Shown here: positions 36,099 through 45,308 of the stretch, piece by piece
Layout of the letters: every line of letters starts with the position of its first letter
Numbering within the stretch: position 1 is the first letter of the stretch
Origin: Planctomycetota bacterium
Lineage (GTDB): Bacteria > Planctomycetota > Planctomycetia > Pirellulales > Pirellulaceae
Assembly: GCA_024276655.1 (NCBI GenBank)
Contig: JAJRWU010000141.1
Span: forward strand, 1 to 64,000
DNA: 64,000 bases
Direction: 5' to 3'
Position numbers and translations under genes: made by a program
Notes under the pieces: generated by a model
What the model saw: only the letters and a program-made list of their open reading frames with translations
Database searches by the model: none
What the model was told of the DNA's origin: nothing

Positions 36099-37889
36099 AT
36101 GCCTGATCTGGTTGCCCAGGGAATGCATCCCCACCATCGTTGGCGGCGCGTCCTCAAGGAAGACGCGGCATTTGTTATCGGTCGCGAAGGCGGGCCCTGG
36201 GCCACTCCCTGGGACGACCGCATCTCGCGGCGGCACGCCGCCGCCATCTGGGATGGGCGGCGGCTGCGCGTCGAGCGATTACCCACCGCCGCTAACCCGA
36301 TTTTTTTTCGCGGCGCCCCCAGCGATCGGTTCCTCGTACGGCCCGGCGAGCATTTCGTGATCGGCGGCGCAACCTTCACCGTCACCGAACAACAGGCGGA
36401 AATCACGCTGGAGGCGCCTTCCCCCCGCTGCGAGGAAACGCTCAGTCCGGAGTTTCTGCACGACGCGCCTTTTCGCGACACCGAGCAGAGAATCGATATC
36501 CTCAGCCGCCTGCCGGAAATCATCCAGAGTGCGTCGAACGACGAAGACCTGTGCGCGAAACTGATCACGGCGTTGCTGCGAGGCATTCCTCGCGCCACGG
36601 CGGCGGCGATCATCGCCCAAACGTCCGACGAACCGTTCGAGGTGTTGCATTGGGATCGTCGTACGCTGACGCACGATGACTTCCACCCCAGCCGCCAGCT
36701 GCTGGAGCGGGCTCTTGAATCGCGGGAATGCGTGTTGCATGTTTGGAGCCCGGCGGCCGAAAAGTCGACGGCGGAAAGTCAGACCGGTTTCACCCAGCGC
36801 CCCGATGTTGATTGGGCGATCTGTACGCTGGCGCCGCAAAACAACAACCAGCAGTGGTTGGTGTATATTGCCGGCCGCGCCGAGGAGCACGGTTCCGACG
36901 CCCACGGCCAAACGCCGCTGGCGCTGAACGCCGACAACCTGCGCGACGAATTCAAGTTCGTGCAACTGGTGGCTTCCACCGTTGGCGCGTTGCGTTCGTT
37001 GCAGCGATTGGAGCGGCGCAACGCGTCGTTGGGTCAGTTTTTCTCACCACTGGTTCTCGACGCGCTCCGAGACCAAGACCCCGAGCAGGTGCTGGCGCCG
37101 CGTGAAACCGATATCACGACGCTGTTCTGCGACTTGCGAGGTTTTTCCCGGCACTCGGAAGAATCGGCCGACGATTTATTGGGGCTGTTGGAGCGCGTCA
37201 GCCGGGCGTTGGGCGTCATGACACACGCCATCCACGAGCATGGCGGCGTGGTGGGCGACTTTCACGGCGACGCCGCCATGGGCTTCTGGGGTTGGCCGTT
37301 CGAGCAAGCCGACGGCATCGAACGCGCCTGCCGGGCGGCGCTCGATATCCGTTCGCATTTTGCGGCTGCCGCGGCGCAAAGCGAACACCCGTTGCACGCC
37401 TTTCGCATGGGCATCGGCATCGCTTCTGGTCGGGCGGTGGCCGGAAAAATGGGCGCCGCCGACCAAGTGAAAGTGACCGTGTTTGGACCGGTGGTGAATT
37501 TGGCGTCGCGTTTGGAAGGGCTGACAAAACTGCTGCGGGCGCCGATTCTGCTCGACGAACCGACTGCGGAAAAAATACGGCGGGTTTCCTTGGACGGCGT
37601 GCGCGTGCGGCGGCTGGCGGTCATCCAACCGCCCGGCATGACGACCTCTTTGGAGGTCAGCGAATTGCTGCCTAGCGAAGCGGAGCTTCCCAGTCTGCGA
37701 GATGAACATCTGGCCGCTTATGAGCAGGCGCTGCAAGCCTTCCTAGCGGGCGATTGGAATCTGGCATATGAACGGTTGCACCAAGTTCCCGCCGCCGACT
37801 TCGCCAAGGATTTTCTCCTGGTGCAAATCGCCCGGCGAAACCGCGCCGCACCGGCCAACTGGGACGGCGTAATCCGATTCGACGCCTGA
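36099..37889 (+). CDS. FHA-GAF-class III nucleotidyl cyclase
   Basis: 596 residues. An FHA domain comes first (FVIGREGG...DDRISRRHAAAIWD), which binds phosphothreonine, then a GAF-like region (about 140-310), then a class III cyclase domain (about 340-500) and a short C-terminal extension. The cyclase keeps metal Asp residues (TTLFCDLRGFS; GDAAMGFWGWP) and the Asn/Arg pair in NLASRLEG. The two purine-selecting positions look altered, with Asp where Lys is usual (VVGDFHGD) and Pro where Asp is usual (VTVFGPVVN). Directly downstream of the receptor kinase, its FHA domain is the natural partner for that kinase's phosphorylation. Confidence 0.82.
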   Translation: MPDLVAQGMHPHHRWRRVLKEDAAFVIGREGGPWATPWDDRISRRHAAAIWDGRRLRVERLPTAANPIFFRGAPSDRFLVRPGEHFVIGGATFTVTEQQAEITLEAPSPRCEETLSPEFLHDAPFRDTEQRIDILSRLPEIIQSASNDEDLCAKLITALLRGIPRATAAAIIAQTSDEPFEVLHWDRRTLTHDDFHPSRQLLERALESRECVLHVWSPAAEKSTAESQTGFTQRPDVDWAICTLAPQNNNQQWLVYIAGRAEEHGSDAHGQTPLALNADNLRDEFKFVQLVASTVGALRSLQRLERRNASLGQFFSPLVLDALRDQDPEQVLAPRETDITTLFCDLRGFSRHSEESADDLLGLLERVSRALGVMTHAIHEHGGVVGDFHGDAAMGFWGWPFEQADGIERACRAALDIRSHFAAAAAQSEHPLHAFRMGIGIASGRAVAGKMGAADQVKVTVFGPVVNLASRLEGLTKLLRAPILLDEPTAEKIRRVSLDGVRVRRLAVIQPPGMTTSLEVSELLPSEAELPSLRDEHLAAYEQALQAFLAGDWNLAYERLHQVPAADFAKDFLLVQIARRNRAAPANWDGVIRFDA

Positions 37890-37898
37890 TGCGTTCGA

Positions 37899-37929
37899 CC
37901 GCGCCGTTGGAGTTCATGCTTTAGCATGT
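37899..37929 (+). repeat. Dispersed repeat 3' of the cyclase gene
   Basis: GCGCCGTTGGAGTTCATGCT then TTAGCATG: a diverged copy of the AACTCCAACGG family with its small hairpin, ten bases after the cyclase stop. The rest of 37930-38293 shows no gene or other structure I can support. Confidence 0.55.
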
Positions 37930-38293
37930 TTCGTCGTGGAAAAAAACATGCAGACGCGTACGTTCCAACCCCACTCCAACAGCTCGGTCAAAAAGCAGAA
38001 GAAAACGTGGCCAAAAGGGTCGGCGGCGCCGAAGACACCCTGACGGCTGGGAAAAATCGGGCTAGGTAAATGCACCACCTATAGATTAGGTTGGTAAATC
38101 TTACAAATGACTTCCGCCAAGCCGGGCCGGCAAAAACAAGTTGCTCGACGCAAACTGTGTAGTACACAGAGGTTTGAGCGTTCGGTCAGCGGCAGGGAGG
38201 TTGTTTGGCCCGCTGTTTGCTCCCGTAGGCAAACTTCGGTAGCGCCGGCGAAGGAATCGTCGTGCGAAGGATGCCCACCAAGTTTAGGAGCGA

Positions 38294-39505
38294 ATGAGCA
38301 TGGAAGCTCGAATTCTCCGCGTCTGCTGCGCGGCCCTGGCGATGCTATCACTCGGCGCCAATTACAGGACCCCGAATTTTATCGTCGACGCCCCGACCGT
38401 CGAACTGGCGCGTGAAATCGGCCAACACGCCGAACGCTTCCGCAAGGATCTGGCCCTGGAGTGGCTAGGACACGAACTCGCGCCTTGGCGGCGCCCCTGC
38501 CCGATTCGCGCCAATGTGAATGCTAGTTTAGGCGCGGGAGGCGCCACCAGCTTCATTTTTCGAGGACGAGGACCTTCCGGCTGGCGGATGACGATTCAAG
38601 GCTCGCGCCAGCGCGTGCTCGATTCCGTGTTGCCGCACGAAATCACGCACACGATTTTCGCCACCCACTTCGGCCAACCGTTGCCCCGCTGGGCCGATGA
38701 AGGCGCCTGCACGACGGTCGAACATGTGAGCGAAAAACAGAAACAAGAACATCTGCTCACCGAATTTCTCACCACGGGGCGGGGCATCGCTTTCAATCGA
38801 ATGTTCGCCATGACGGAATACCCCGCCGATATCATGCCCTTGTATTCGCAAGGATATGCGTTGGCGCAATTCCTAATCGCACAGGGCGGCAAGCGCCGCT
38901 TCGTGGCCTTTGTGGGCGAAGGCCTAAAGACCGACAACTGGCCCGCCGCCACGCACCATCATTACGACTTTCAAAGTCTTTCGGAGTTGCAGGTCACGTG
39001 GCTGGAATGGGTCCGGCAGGGCCGCCCGACCAACCAACAAGCGATTGCCTCGATTCGCGGCCGCAATACTCGCACGACTCCAGTGCAGTTGGCTTCGGCG
39101 CGAAGGGAGCATTCCCCGTCTTCCGCTTCAAGAGAAGATGATTCGGCGCCGGGAAAAGTTATGGCGCCTATTGCATCGGCCGCCAAGAGCACCTCGAAAG
39201 GCTGGTACGCTTCGCGAAAAAAAGGCGGTCACGACACGGTGTCTTCCACGACTGCCGCCCCGGCCGCGGAGCCAAATGAAACAGCGGCGCTAACGGACAC
39301 GGTCGCAACGACCTACACGCCCGGTTCGACGGCCGCAGTGGCGCCGCTTTCGGTCACGCTGACACGTCCTCAACCACCGGGCCATCCCCGGCAAACCGTG
39401 CTGCAATGGGAACATACAACGCCTGGCGGGCAAACAACGGAAATCTCACAACTGCAATCCCGCCGCCCCTCCCGCACGCGTTTGGCCCCGGCGACCCGGT
39501 ACTAA
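38294..39505 (+). CDS. Exported gluzincin-like metallopeptidase (peptidase MA-like)
   Basis: 403 residues; AGGAG is 4 bases before the ATG. A signal peptide (MSMEARILRVCCAALAMLSLG) leads to a domain with HEITH at 115-119 and the third ligand in RWADEG at 132-137, the HExxH...E spacing of peptidase MA / DUF1570-type gluzincins. A helical segment follows (YSQGYALAQFLIAQGGKRRF). From about residue 255 the tail is a low-complexity Ser/Thr/Ala/Pro-rich stretch, as in wall-associated proteins. Peptidase activity is inferred from motifs only. Confidence 0.7.
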   Translation: MSMEARILRVCCAALAMLSLGANYRTPNFIVDAPTVELAREIGQHAERFRKDLALEWLGHELAPWRRPCPIRANVNASLGAGGATSFIFRGRGPSGWRMTIQGSRQRVLDSVLPHEITHTIFATHFGQPLPRWADEGACTTVEHVSEKQKQEHLLTEFLTTGRGIAFNRMFAMTEYPADIMPLYSQGYALAQFLIAQGGKRRFVAFVGEGLKTDNWPAATHHHYDFQSLSELQVTWLEWVRQGRPTNQQAIASIRGRNTRTTPVQLASARREHSPSSASREDDSAPGKVMAPIASAAKSTSKGWYASRKKGGHDTVSSTTAAPAAEPNETAALTDTVATTYTPGSTAAVAPLSVTLTRPQPPGHPRQTVLQWEHTTPGGQTTEISQLQSRRPSRTRLAPATRY

Positions 39506-39755
39506 TACACGGCGCCTATAAACGCCGGGGCCGACTAATTTCCGGTACCCGTGTGATTGGCGTCTTTGTATAACTTTCGACAGACGCAACGTGTGCCCAA
39601 ACCCCGAGACGTCTTCCAATTCCTGATGGAGCGACGATTCGCATGAACAAGGAAATCCCCTTCGGTATTCCTTGTTTGGCGGATGTCCCTGGGGAACTCC
39701 AGTCGACGGACACGCTCTCTTGTTTGTAGACAAAACCGCTGGTAACGCAAGAACG

Positions 39756-39793
39756 AAAAATGGCGGCCTGATCAAAGAGTGATCAGACCGCCA
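39756..39793 (-). terminator. Intrinsic terminator of the large YTV gene
   Basis: TGGCGGCCTGATCA / TGATCAGACCGCCA form a GC-rich stem with a five-base loop. Read on the minus strand the stem is followed by TTTTT. It lies about 125 bases past the YTV stop. The remainder of 39506-39917 has no gene. Confidence 0.7.
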
Positions 39794-39917
39794 TTCGATA
39801 TCCCAGACCAGTTTTTTTACGTCGTACGGCTTAAGTAGCGATCTTGCATCGAATCAAATCAATACCAAAATCAGTATTCGGCCGCCTGAGGTAAAGGCCC
39901 TTTGAGGCCGACGAAGT

Positions 39918-41915
39918 TTAGCCGCCACAGCAAGATGTGGGGCAGCAAACCTTCACGGGTACTTGCTTGCAAACCACTTTTCGCACGCAACGTGTGACCG
40001 TGTAGGGAACCTTGGTGGCCACGCGGCGAGCCACTTTCACGACTTTCGTGTAGTGAACCGGCTTGCAGACCGTGTAAGGAACTTTCTTGGTCACGATGTG
40101 CTTTTCGTAGCTGCAGACCGTGTAGGGAACTTCTTTCGTGTGGTGCTCCTTGACCATGTGGCACACCTTGTAGGTGCAGGTCTTGGTGCGTTTCTCGGGA
40201 ACCATGTGGCAGACTTTGTAGGTGCAAGTCTTGACACGCTTCTCGGGAACCATGTGGCACACCTTGTAGGTGCAGGTCTTGGTGCGTTGCTCCTTGACCA
40301 TGTGGCACACCTTGTAGGTGCAAGTCTTGGTGCGTTGCTCCTTGACCATATGGCAGACTTTGTAGGTGCAAGTCTTGACACGCTTCTCGGGCACCATGTG
40401 GCACACCTTGTAGGTGCAAGTCTTGACACGCTTCTCGGGCACCATGTGGCACACCTTGTAGGTGCAAGTCTTGGTGCGATGCTCCTTGACCATGCGGCAC
40501 ACTTTGTAGGTGCAGGTCTTGGTGCGTTGCTCCTTGACCATGTGGCAGACTTTGTAGGTGCAAGTCTTGACACGCTTCTCGGGCACCATGTGGCACACCT
40601 TGTAGGTGCAGGTCTTGGAGCGTTGCTCCTTGACCATGCGGCACACTTTGTAGGTGCAGGTCTTGGTGCGTTTCTCGGGAACCATGCGGCAGACCGTGTA
40701 CGGCACCATCTTCTTCACGACTTCACGCTCGTAGCGAACGCAGTTGATCGTGCGAACCTTGATTTCCGGAACCCAGACTTTCTTGCAGATTTTGCGAGGC
40801 GGGCACTGAACTTCGACGACCTTGCAGGCGCCGGGAACGTACACGCAGCAGCATCGGCAAGGATCCCATTTCCAGCATCCTGGCTCTTGCACGCTCTTCT
40901 TAATGATACGACCAGGGCACTCCGTAATTTGAGTTTCCCAGTGGCCGCCGCACTGCTTCACTTCCTTCGTGTAGTGAACCGGCTTGCAAACCACGTGGCA
41001 CACTTCGCGTTCACGAGTTTCATAAACCGGCTTGCAGACGGTGTAGCAGATTTCCTTGGTTTTGGTTTCCCAAACCGGCTTGCAGACGGTGTAGCAGATT
41101 TCCTTGGTTTTGGTTTCCCAAACCGGCTTGCAGACCGTGTAGCAAATTTCCTTGGTTTTGGTTTCCCAAACCGGCTTGCAGACCGTGTAGCAGATTTCCT
41201 TGGTTTTGGTTTCCCAAACCGGCTTGCAAACGGTGTAGTGCGTCACTTTGGTTTTGGTTTCCCAAACCGGCTTGCAGACGGTGTAGCAAATTTCCTTGGT
41301 TTTGGTTTCCCAAACCGGTTTGCAGACGGTGTAGCAAATTTCCTTGGTTTTGGTTTCCCAAACCGGCTTGCAAACGGTGTAGCAGATTTCCTTGGTTTTG
41401 GTTTCCCAAACTGGCTTGCAAACGGTGTAGTGCGTCACTTTGGTTTTGGTTTCCCAAACCGGCTTGCAGACCGTGTAGCAAATTTCCTTGGTTTTGGTTT
41501 CCCAAACCGGTTTGCAGACGGTGTAGCAAATTTCCTTGGTTTTGGTTTCCCAAACCGGCTTGCAAGTTGTGTAATGGCACGTGCGATGACGCGTTTCATA
41601 CACTGGCTTGCAGACCGTGTAGGAGCAATCGCGGTAACGAGTTTCCGCGACATGCTTGACACAGTCGATTGTTTTGTCTTCGTAGACAGTTTCGTAGCAG
41701 GTCTTGTAACAAGTGTACTGCTGCTTTTCGTACACAACCTCTTTGCACGTCTTCATTACTGTGTGGCATTGCTGTTTGGCGACGCAATACGTTGCCGGTT
41801 CGCAATTACCGCAACTTCGGTAGCTTGCGGCTCCACAGTAGGCGGCGGAGGCTGTGCCTGCCGAGATCGCAGTCAACAGGACTGCGAGGATCGGCACACC
41901 CAAAAACGTTCTCAT
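39918..41915 (-). CDS. Large repetitive cysteine-rich YTV-type cell-wall protein
   Basis: About 665 residues; AAGGAG precedes the ATG at 41915. Signal peptide MRTFLGVPILAVLLTAISAG.. ends near ASA. The mature protein is two repeat arrays around a Cys-rich centre. The N-terminal array has about a dozen near-identical copies of ICYTVCKPVWETKTKE (16 residues). The C-terminal array repeats KTCTYKVCHMVPEKRV or KTCTYKVCHMVKEQRT (14-residue period). Between them is CQ-type Cys cluster DPCRCCCVYVPG. The Cys-YTV pattern matches planctomycete cell-wall YTV proteins, so I infer a secreted, disulfide-linked structural protein. DNA repeats are nearly exact, which implies recent expansion or conversion. Confidence 0.78.
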   Translation of the reverse strand: MRTFLGVPILAVLLTAISAGTASAAYCGAASYRSCGNCEPATYCVAKQQCHTVMKTCKEVVYEKQQYTCYKTCYETVYEDKTIDCVKHVAETRYRDCSYTVCKPVYETRHRTCHYTTCKPVWETKTKEICYTVCKPVWETKTKEICYTVCKPVWETKTKVTHYTVCKPVWETKTKEICYTVCKPVWETKTKEICYTVCKPVWETKTKEICYTVCKPVWETKTKVTHYTVCKPVWETKTKEICYTVCKPVWETKTKEICYTVCKPVWETKTKEICYTVCKPVWETKTKEICYTVCKPVYETREREVCHVVCKPVHYTKEVKQCGGHWETQITECPGRIIKKSVQEPGCWKWDPCRCCCVYVPGACKVVEVQCPPRKICKKVWVPEIKVRTINCVRYEREVVKKMVPYTVCRMVPEKRTKTCTYKVCRMVKEQRSKTCTYKVCHMVPEKRVKTCTYKVCHMVKEQRTKTCTYKVCRMVKEHRTKTCTYKVCHMVPEKRVKTCTYKVCHMVPEKRVKTCTYKVCHMVKEQRTKTCTYKVCHMVKEQRTKTCTYKVCHMVPEKRVKTCTYKVCHMVPEKRTKTCTYKVCHMVKEHHTKEVPYTVCSYEKHIVTKKVPYTVCKPVHYTKVVKVARRVATKVPYTVTRCVRKVVCKQVPVKVCCPTSCCGG

Positions 41916-42620
41916 TGTGCATTTCTCCTTCGCTGACAAACTCACGGTCGGTAAGGGCTTCTGGTCTGGGACGAAACGCTGCGTTCCGCTCCTGGAGGCC
42001 GCGCGGTCCATCTGTTCGGCCTTTCCCGCGTAACGAACGCAGGACGATCTTCTCCTAGGTTTCGGTGGGCCGAACAGTCCAAGGGACAGTGCACACACAC
42101 ACCGAATGCCGTTCTACATCGTCAATATGGGATACTGGCTTGAGATAAGAAGTTTAGGGGGGAATAGTCGGGTGTACTGTAAAAACACGCTGGAGCGACT
42201 GGGTTTTAAGGGGGATGCAGGGGAGAGACGTCGCATAAGGAAAATACGAAAACTTTTGATTTAGAGGCGAATGTGCCGGTTGTCTGGGTTATCTGGCCGG
42301 CGCCGTGGAAATTGCCCCTGGAAACGCCATCGCTTACGCATCACACGGAGTAATCCCCTTCGGGCAACCGCCCCGCCCCCAGGACGAGTGAGTTTCTCCG
42401 GGTGCAATTTCTTGACCCGGCGCCGTTAGCAACGTAAGTACGTGTAGCGAAGAATTGCTTGCACGCCGTGGGCACAACTTTCGCCTGGGAATACGAGAAA
42501 CAACAAGCCGTCGCGTGTACAGGGAAAGCCGACGCGGCCAAAGAAAGTCCTACTCAAAAATAGACGCCGCCGCCAATGTGTGGACGGCCATCGGATGTCG
42601 ACTTTAGAAGAGAATTCACA
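41916..42620. other. 700-base gap without a supported gene
   Basis: Between the divergent YTV and pseudopilin genes I see no convincing coding frame, hairpin with T-run, or repeat of the named families. It must carry both promoters, but no clear -35/-10 pair stands out. Confidence 0.5.
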
Positions 42621-43061
42621 ATGAAATCGCGCAGGAAATTAGGGTTTACCCTTGTTGAAGTTCTGATCGTTGTCGTGATTATGGCGGTATTGGCGGCGGC
42701 CATTATCCCCCAATTCGCCGATTCCACAGCCGATGCGAAAGCAAACACAGCTATTTTCAATTTGCATACGCTTCGCTCGCAGATCGAACTTTACAAAGCC
42801 CAACACGACAGCAAATACCCGACTGCGGGTTTGGTCGAGTTGACAAAAAAAACCAATGCCGCCGGTGAAGTGGGAACATCGACTGCCTACCGGTATGGCC
42901 CCTACGTTCGCACCATTCCGGAAAATCCTATTAATGGTCTGAATTCCGTTGTCGCGCCGGCCGCCAATCCTCCCGTGGCCGAAGAGGCGGACGCCGGCTG
43001 GCTATACGACGCAGTCAAGGGCGAGGTCTGGATCAACAGCACCAAATACCTAACCAAATAA
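42621..43061 (+). CDS. Type II secretion-type pseudopilin (GspG-like)
   Basis: 146 residues from the ATG at 42621 (AAGAG upstream). The short basic leader MKSRRKLG is followed by the class III prepilin cleavage site and hydrophobic helix G/FTLVEVLIVVVIMAVLAA, with the essential Glu at +5. The C-terminal domain has ..YGPYVRTIPENPINGL and a GWLYDAVKGEVW strand, as in GspG major pseudopilins. It would be cut by a prepilin peptidase and assembled at the inner membrane. No other secretion genes are adjacent. Confidence 0.82.
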   Translation: MKSRRKLGFTLVEVLIVVVIMAVLAAAIIPQFADSTADAKANTAIFNLHTLRSQIELYKAQHDSKYPTAGLVELTKKTNAAGEVGTSTAYRYGPYVRTIPENPINGLNSVVAPAANPPVAEEADAGWLYDAVKGEVWINSTKYLTK

Positions 43062-43178
43062 TTCTGCTTCCGGCAAAGTTCTTACTTCGCACAGCGTTTC
43101 ATTCAGGCCTCGAACCGGTTGCCGTCCGGTCGGGGCCCTTTTTCTTTCTTGGAAGTTGGCCGAAATCTATTTTGGAAA

Positions 43179-43211
43179 AAAAGCCCGGCGTTTTGAAAAT
43201 GCCGGGCTTTT
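43179..43211 (+). terminator. Hairpin AAAAGCCCGGCGTTTT with complement
   Basis: 16-bp arms around one G, ending in a T-run, about 120 bases past the pseudopilin stop. Member of the dispersed hairpin family. Confidence 0.65.
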
Positions 43212-43402
43212 AGGCACAACAACCGCTTGCTCGCTTTCTTGGCCATCGCCAGACCGTAATTCCTGCTGATCGGCGAGACGTTTGGTACGATAGGTTGCCG
43301 CCCGACGGTCCTGCGTCTAGAGTGAATTGAAGATCGTCCCCTCGACATTCGCCGTAGAACCCGCCCGACAGAAAAAAATCCTGTATTTGCGCCGGACGAA
43401 CA

Positions 43403-44071
43403 ATGGCTGAATCCAAGAGCAAATCGAACCCGAATCCCGCCGATGCGCCGAAAGCGGTTGTTGGCAGGCTCAGTTTGTATTTGCGAGAGTTGCAGCACCT
43501 AGTTCGCGACGGACACGAAACCATCAGCTCCACCCGGCTGGGCAAAATTCTCGGTTTCTCCGACGCACAGGTTCGCAAGGATCTGGCCTACTTCGGGCAA
43601 TTTGGTTATCCCGGCATCGGCTACCGCTGCCATGAATTGATTCACGCCATCAAGCAAATTTTCGGCACCGACCGGCAATGGCCGGTGGCCATCATAGGCA
43701 CCGGTAACCTGGGGCGTGCGTTGGTCGGTTATAAGGGTTTCGATAACCAGGGCTTCAAAATTGTTGCGGCCTTCGACATCGACCCGGCGAAAGTCGGCGG
43801 CGCCATCGAAGAGGCGCCTATCCACCATCTGGACGACCTCGAAAGAATTGTTCAGGAAAAGCAGATCAAACTCGCCATCATTGCCGTGCCCGCCTCCGCC
43901 GCGCAGTCGGTGGCCGATCGACTCGGAGCGTCGGGGATTGACGGCATTCTCAATTTCGCGCCGGTCACCGTAACTGCTCCCCCAAACGCCAGCATGGTCG
44001 GCGTCGACTTGGCGATCGAAATGGAGCAGTTGACGTTTGATGTCGTGAAACGGTCGGGCGAGAAAAAATGA
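43403..44071 (+). CDS. rex: Redox-sensing transcriptional repressor Rex
   Basis: 222 residues. The N-terminal winged helix has SLYLRELQHLVRDGHETISS and LGFSDAQVRKDLAYFG with the Rex hallmark GYPGIGYRC. The C-terminal Rossmann domain has VAIIGTGNLGRALVGYKGF and ends with the domain-swapped helix GVDLAIEMEQLTFDV. Rex represses fermentative and respiratory genes and lets go of DNA when NADH is high. A 17-residue Pro/Asn/Ser tail precedes the core. It stands alone; no Rex box was recognised nearby. Confidence 0.92.
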   Translation: MAESKSKSNPNPADAPKAVVGRLSLYLRELQHLVRDGHETISSTRLGKILGFSDAQVRKDLAYFGQFGYPGIGYRCHELIHAIKQIFGTDRQWPVAIIGTGNLGRALVGYKGFDNQGFKIVAAFDIDPAKVGGAIEEAPIHHLDDLERIVQEKQIKLAIIAVPASAAQSVADRLGASGIDGILNFAPVTVTAPPNASMVGVDLAIEMEQLTFDVVKRSGEKK

Positions 44072-44103
44072 GGCTGCGTTAAGCATCTAGCGGGAAAATG
44101 CTG

Positions 44104-44135
44104 CGGTACGATGGCCTTCCAAAGCCATCGTACCG
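44104..44135. terminator. Perfect 12-bp hairpin after rex
   Basis: CGGTACGATGGC and GCCATCGTACCG separated by eight bases, about 30 bases past the rex stop. There is no T-run, so it may be a dispersed palindrome as much as a terminator. Confidence 0.5.
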
Positions 44136-44165
44136 GTAAACAGGACACTGCATTCCTGCTCGATG

Positions 44166-44453
44166 CTACCCGGCTTCCGCCTTGCGTTTTTCCAGCTCGG
44201 CGCGTTTGATCGCCATTTCGAGCAGCAGCGAGAATTCGTCGACCAGATCGAGCCCGCGAGTGATTTTCGTCACGCCATCAAGCCGCACCGACGAAGCCCC
44301 CTGCTCTTCCATCGCTTGGGCAAGCGCTTCCAGATTGAGCCGTTGCGTATTGATTCTCTCGGCGTACTGGCGCACATCGTGGGGAGTTTTTTCCCCCACG
44401 CGTTTCGAGGGCGCGGCGGCTTTTTCGCTACGCGGGTTTTTTTTCTTGGCCAT
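44166..44453 (-). CDS. Small charged helical protein, function unknown
   Basis: 95 residues with GGAGAC before the ATG at 44453. The N-terminus is basic (MAKKKNPRSEKAAAPSKR), then a helical body (QYAERINTQRLNLEALAQAM; LDLVDEFSLLLEMAIKRAEL). No family recognised. It diverges from the phage-like operon across a region holding a strong rightward promoter, a position often taken by a regulator, but there is no HTH I can point to. Confidence 0.6.
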   Translation of the reverse strand: MAKKKNPRSEKAAAPSKRVGEKTPHDVRQYAERINTQRLNLEALAQAMEEQGASSVRLDGVTKITRGLDLVDEFSLLLEMAIKRAELEKRKAEAG

Positions 44454-44567
44454 GCGGGGTGTCTCCTTCTTTATGTAAGTCTAGTCTCTGATGCGAGTAT
44501 CGTAAAGAGTGCATGTTCACGTCATGTATTGATTAAAGGTAATCCATAATAAGTTCGTTACGAAGTG

Positions 44568-44595
44568 TTGACAAAGATCGAATTGTTTGTATGAT
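44568..44595 (+). promoter_or_regulatory. Strong sigma-70-type promoter of the phage-like operon
   Basis: TTGACA at 44568-44573, 16-base spacer, TATGAT at 44590-44595: a perfect -35 and a near-perfect -10. It reads into the small gene at 44652, after which every gene to 62985 is on the plus strand with short gaps. It is the best-matching promoter in the window. Confidence 0.7.
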
Positions 44596-44651
44596 GCGTG
44601 TGTTCAGTCGAGCAACGGCAGTCGCCAGGCACTGAAGTACGGAGAGCCGCC

Positions 44652-44891
44652 ATGCAAAACTTATGCGATACCGTCGTCTGGCGAGACGCCCACGATCAAG
44701 ACACCATCGTCTTTGGCCGGGCCTACGCCAGCCGCCACGACAAGCCGCTGTATGTCGCTTGGTTTACCTGCCATATCGACGCCCTGCTCGATATGTTCGG
44801 ACAGGATGTTTTCCAACACGTGCGAAACGCGGCGGCCGATGAGTTTCCGCTGCCAGTGGCTTTCGCCGTTTCGTTCGACATCGAATCCTAA
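44652..44891 (+). CDS. First gene of the phage-like operon, 79 residues, unknown
   Basis: ATG at 44652 with GGAGAG 6-11 bases upstream; about 56 bases after the promoter -10. The sequence (..CDTVVWRDAHDQDTIVFGRA.., ..YVAWFTCHIDALLDMFG..) is compact and folded-looking, with no signal peptide or membrane helix. I do not recognise the family. Confidence 0.6.
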   Translation: MQNLCDTVVWRDAHDQDTIVFGRAYASRHDKPLYVAWFTCHIDALLDMFGQDVFQHVRNAAADEFPLPVAFAVSFDIES

Positions 44892-44937
44892 ACCACTTGC
44901 GCCGACAATCACCGCTCCCACAAGAAGGACACAGCCC

Positions 44938-45243
44938 ATGGATATCACCACGATCTTGGAACTCGCCCTGAAAATTGGGCGGCAAATCGCCAACCAATCG
45001 AATACCAAAATTGACGACGAACTGCTCGACTTGCTGGAGGTTGTGTATCGCGACGCCTGGCTGCGTGAATGGCTGGCGGGAAAATCGTTGCAGCCGGTGG
45101 GGAGCCTAGCGATTGAAGCGGCGCCGAGCGAGCAGTTTCGCCTGGCGCTCAAACGCAACAACCTTAGTTGGACAGCGCTACTTTCCAAGTTGCCGGAACT
45201 ACTGCAACTGATCCAACTCATTCGCGCGTTCGCCAAAAAATAA
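44938..45243 (+). CDS. Small helical protein of the phage-like operon, 101 residues
   Basis: AAGGAC precedes the ATG at 44938; the frame is open further upstream but without a better start. The protein is almost entirely helical (MDITTILELALKIGRQIANQ; LLSKLPELLQLIQLIRAFAK) and ends in a hydrophobic helix with a Lys-Lys tail. The C-terminal helix is amphipathic and could associate with membrane. No family recognised. Confidence 0.6.
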   Translation: MDITTILELALKIGRQIANQSNTKIDDELLDLLEVVYRDAWLREWLAGKSLQPVGSLAIEAAPSEQFRLALKRNNLSWTALLSKLPELLQLIQLIRAFAKK

Positions 45244-45308
45244 GCGAACGCCGGCCCGCGATTCTGTAACCTCTTCATTTCCCTGTAGATGCGAATCGAC
45301 ACGAAACC

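Noticed and set aside
41030-41570. Regularly spaced near-identical repeats resembling a CRISPR array
   Set aside because: The units are in frame, 48 bp long without variable spacers, and encode the ICYTVCKPVW repeat of the YTV protein.
39963-41936. 657-codon plus-strand ORF opposite the large YTV gene, with FLGFGFPNRLADGVAD-type repeats
   Set aside because: It is the mirror of the repetitive YTV gene, which has a signal peptide, ribosome site and a known family pattern. The plus-strand frame stays open only because the repeat lacks stops in that phase.
44166-44453. Phage repressor for the divergent gene beside the operon promoter
   Set aside because: The position suits a repressor, but no helix-turn-helix or other DNA-binding motif is visible in the 95 residues.
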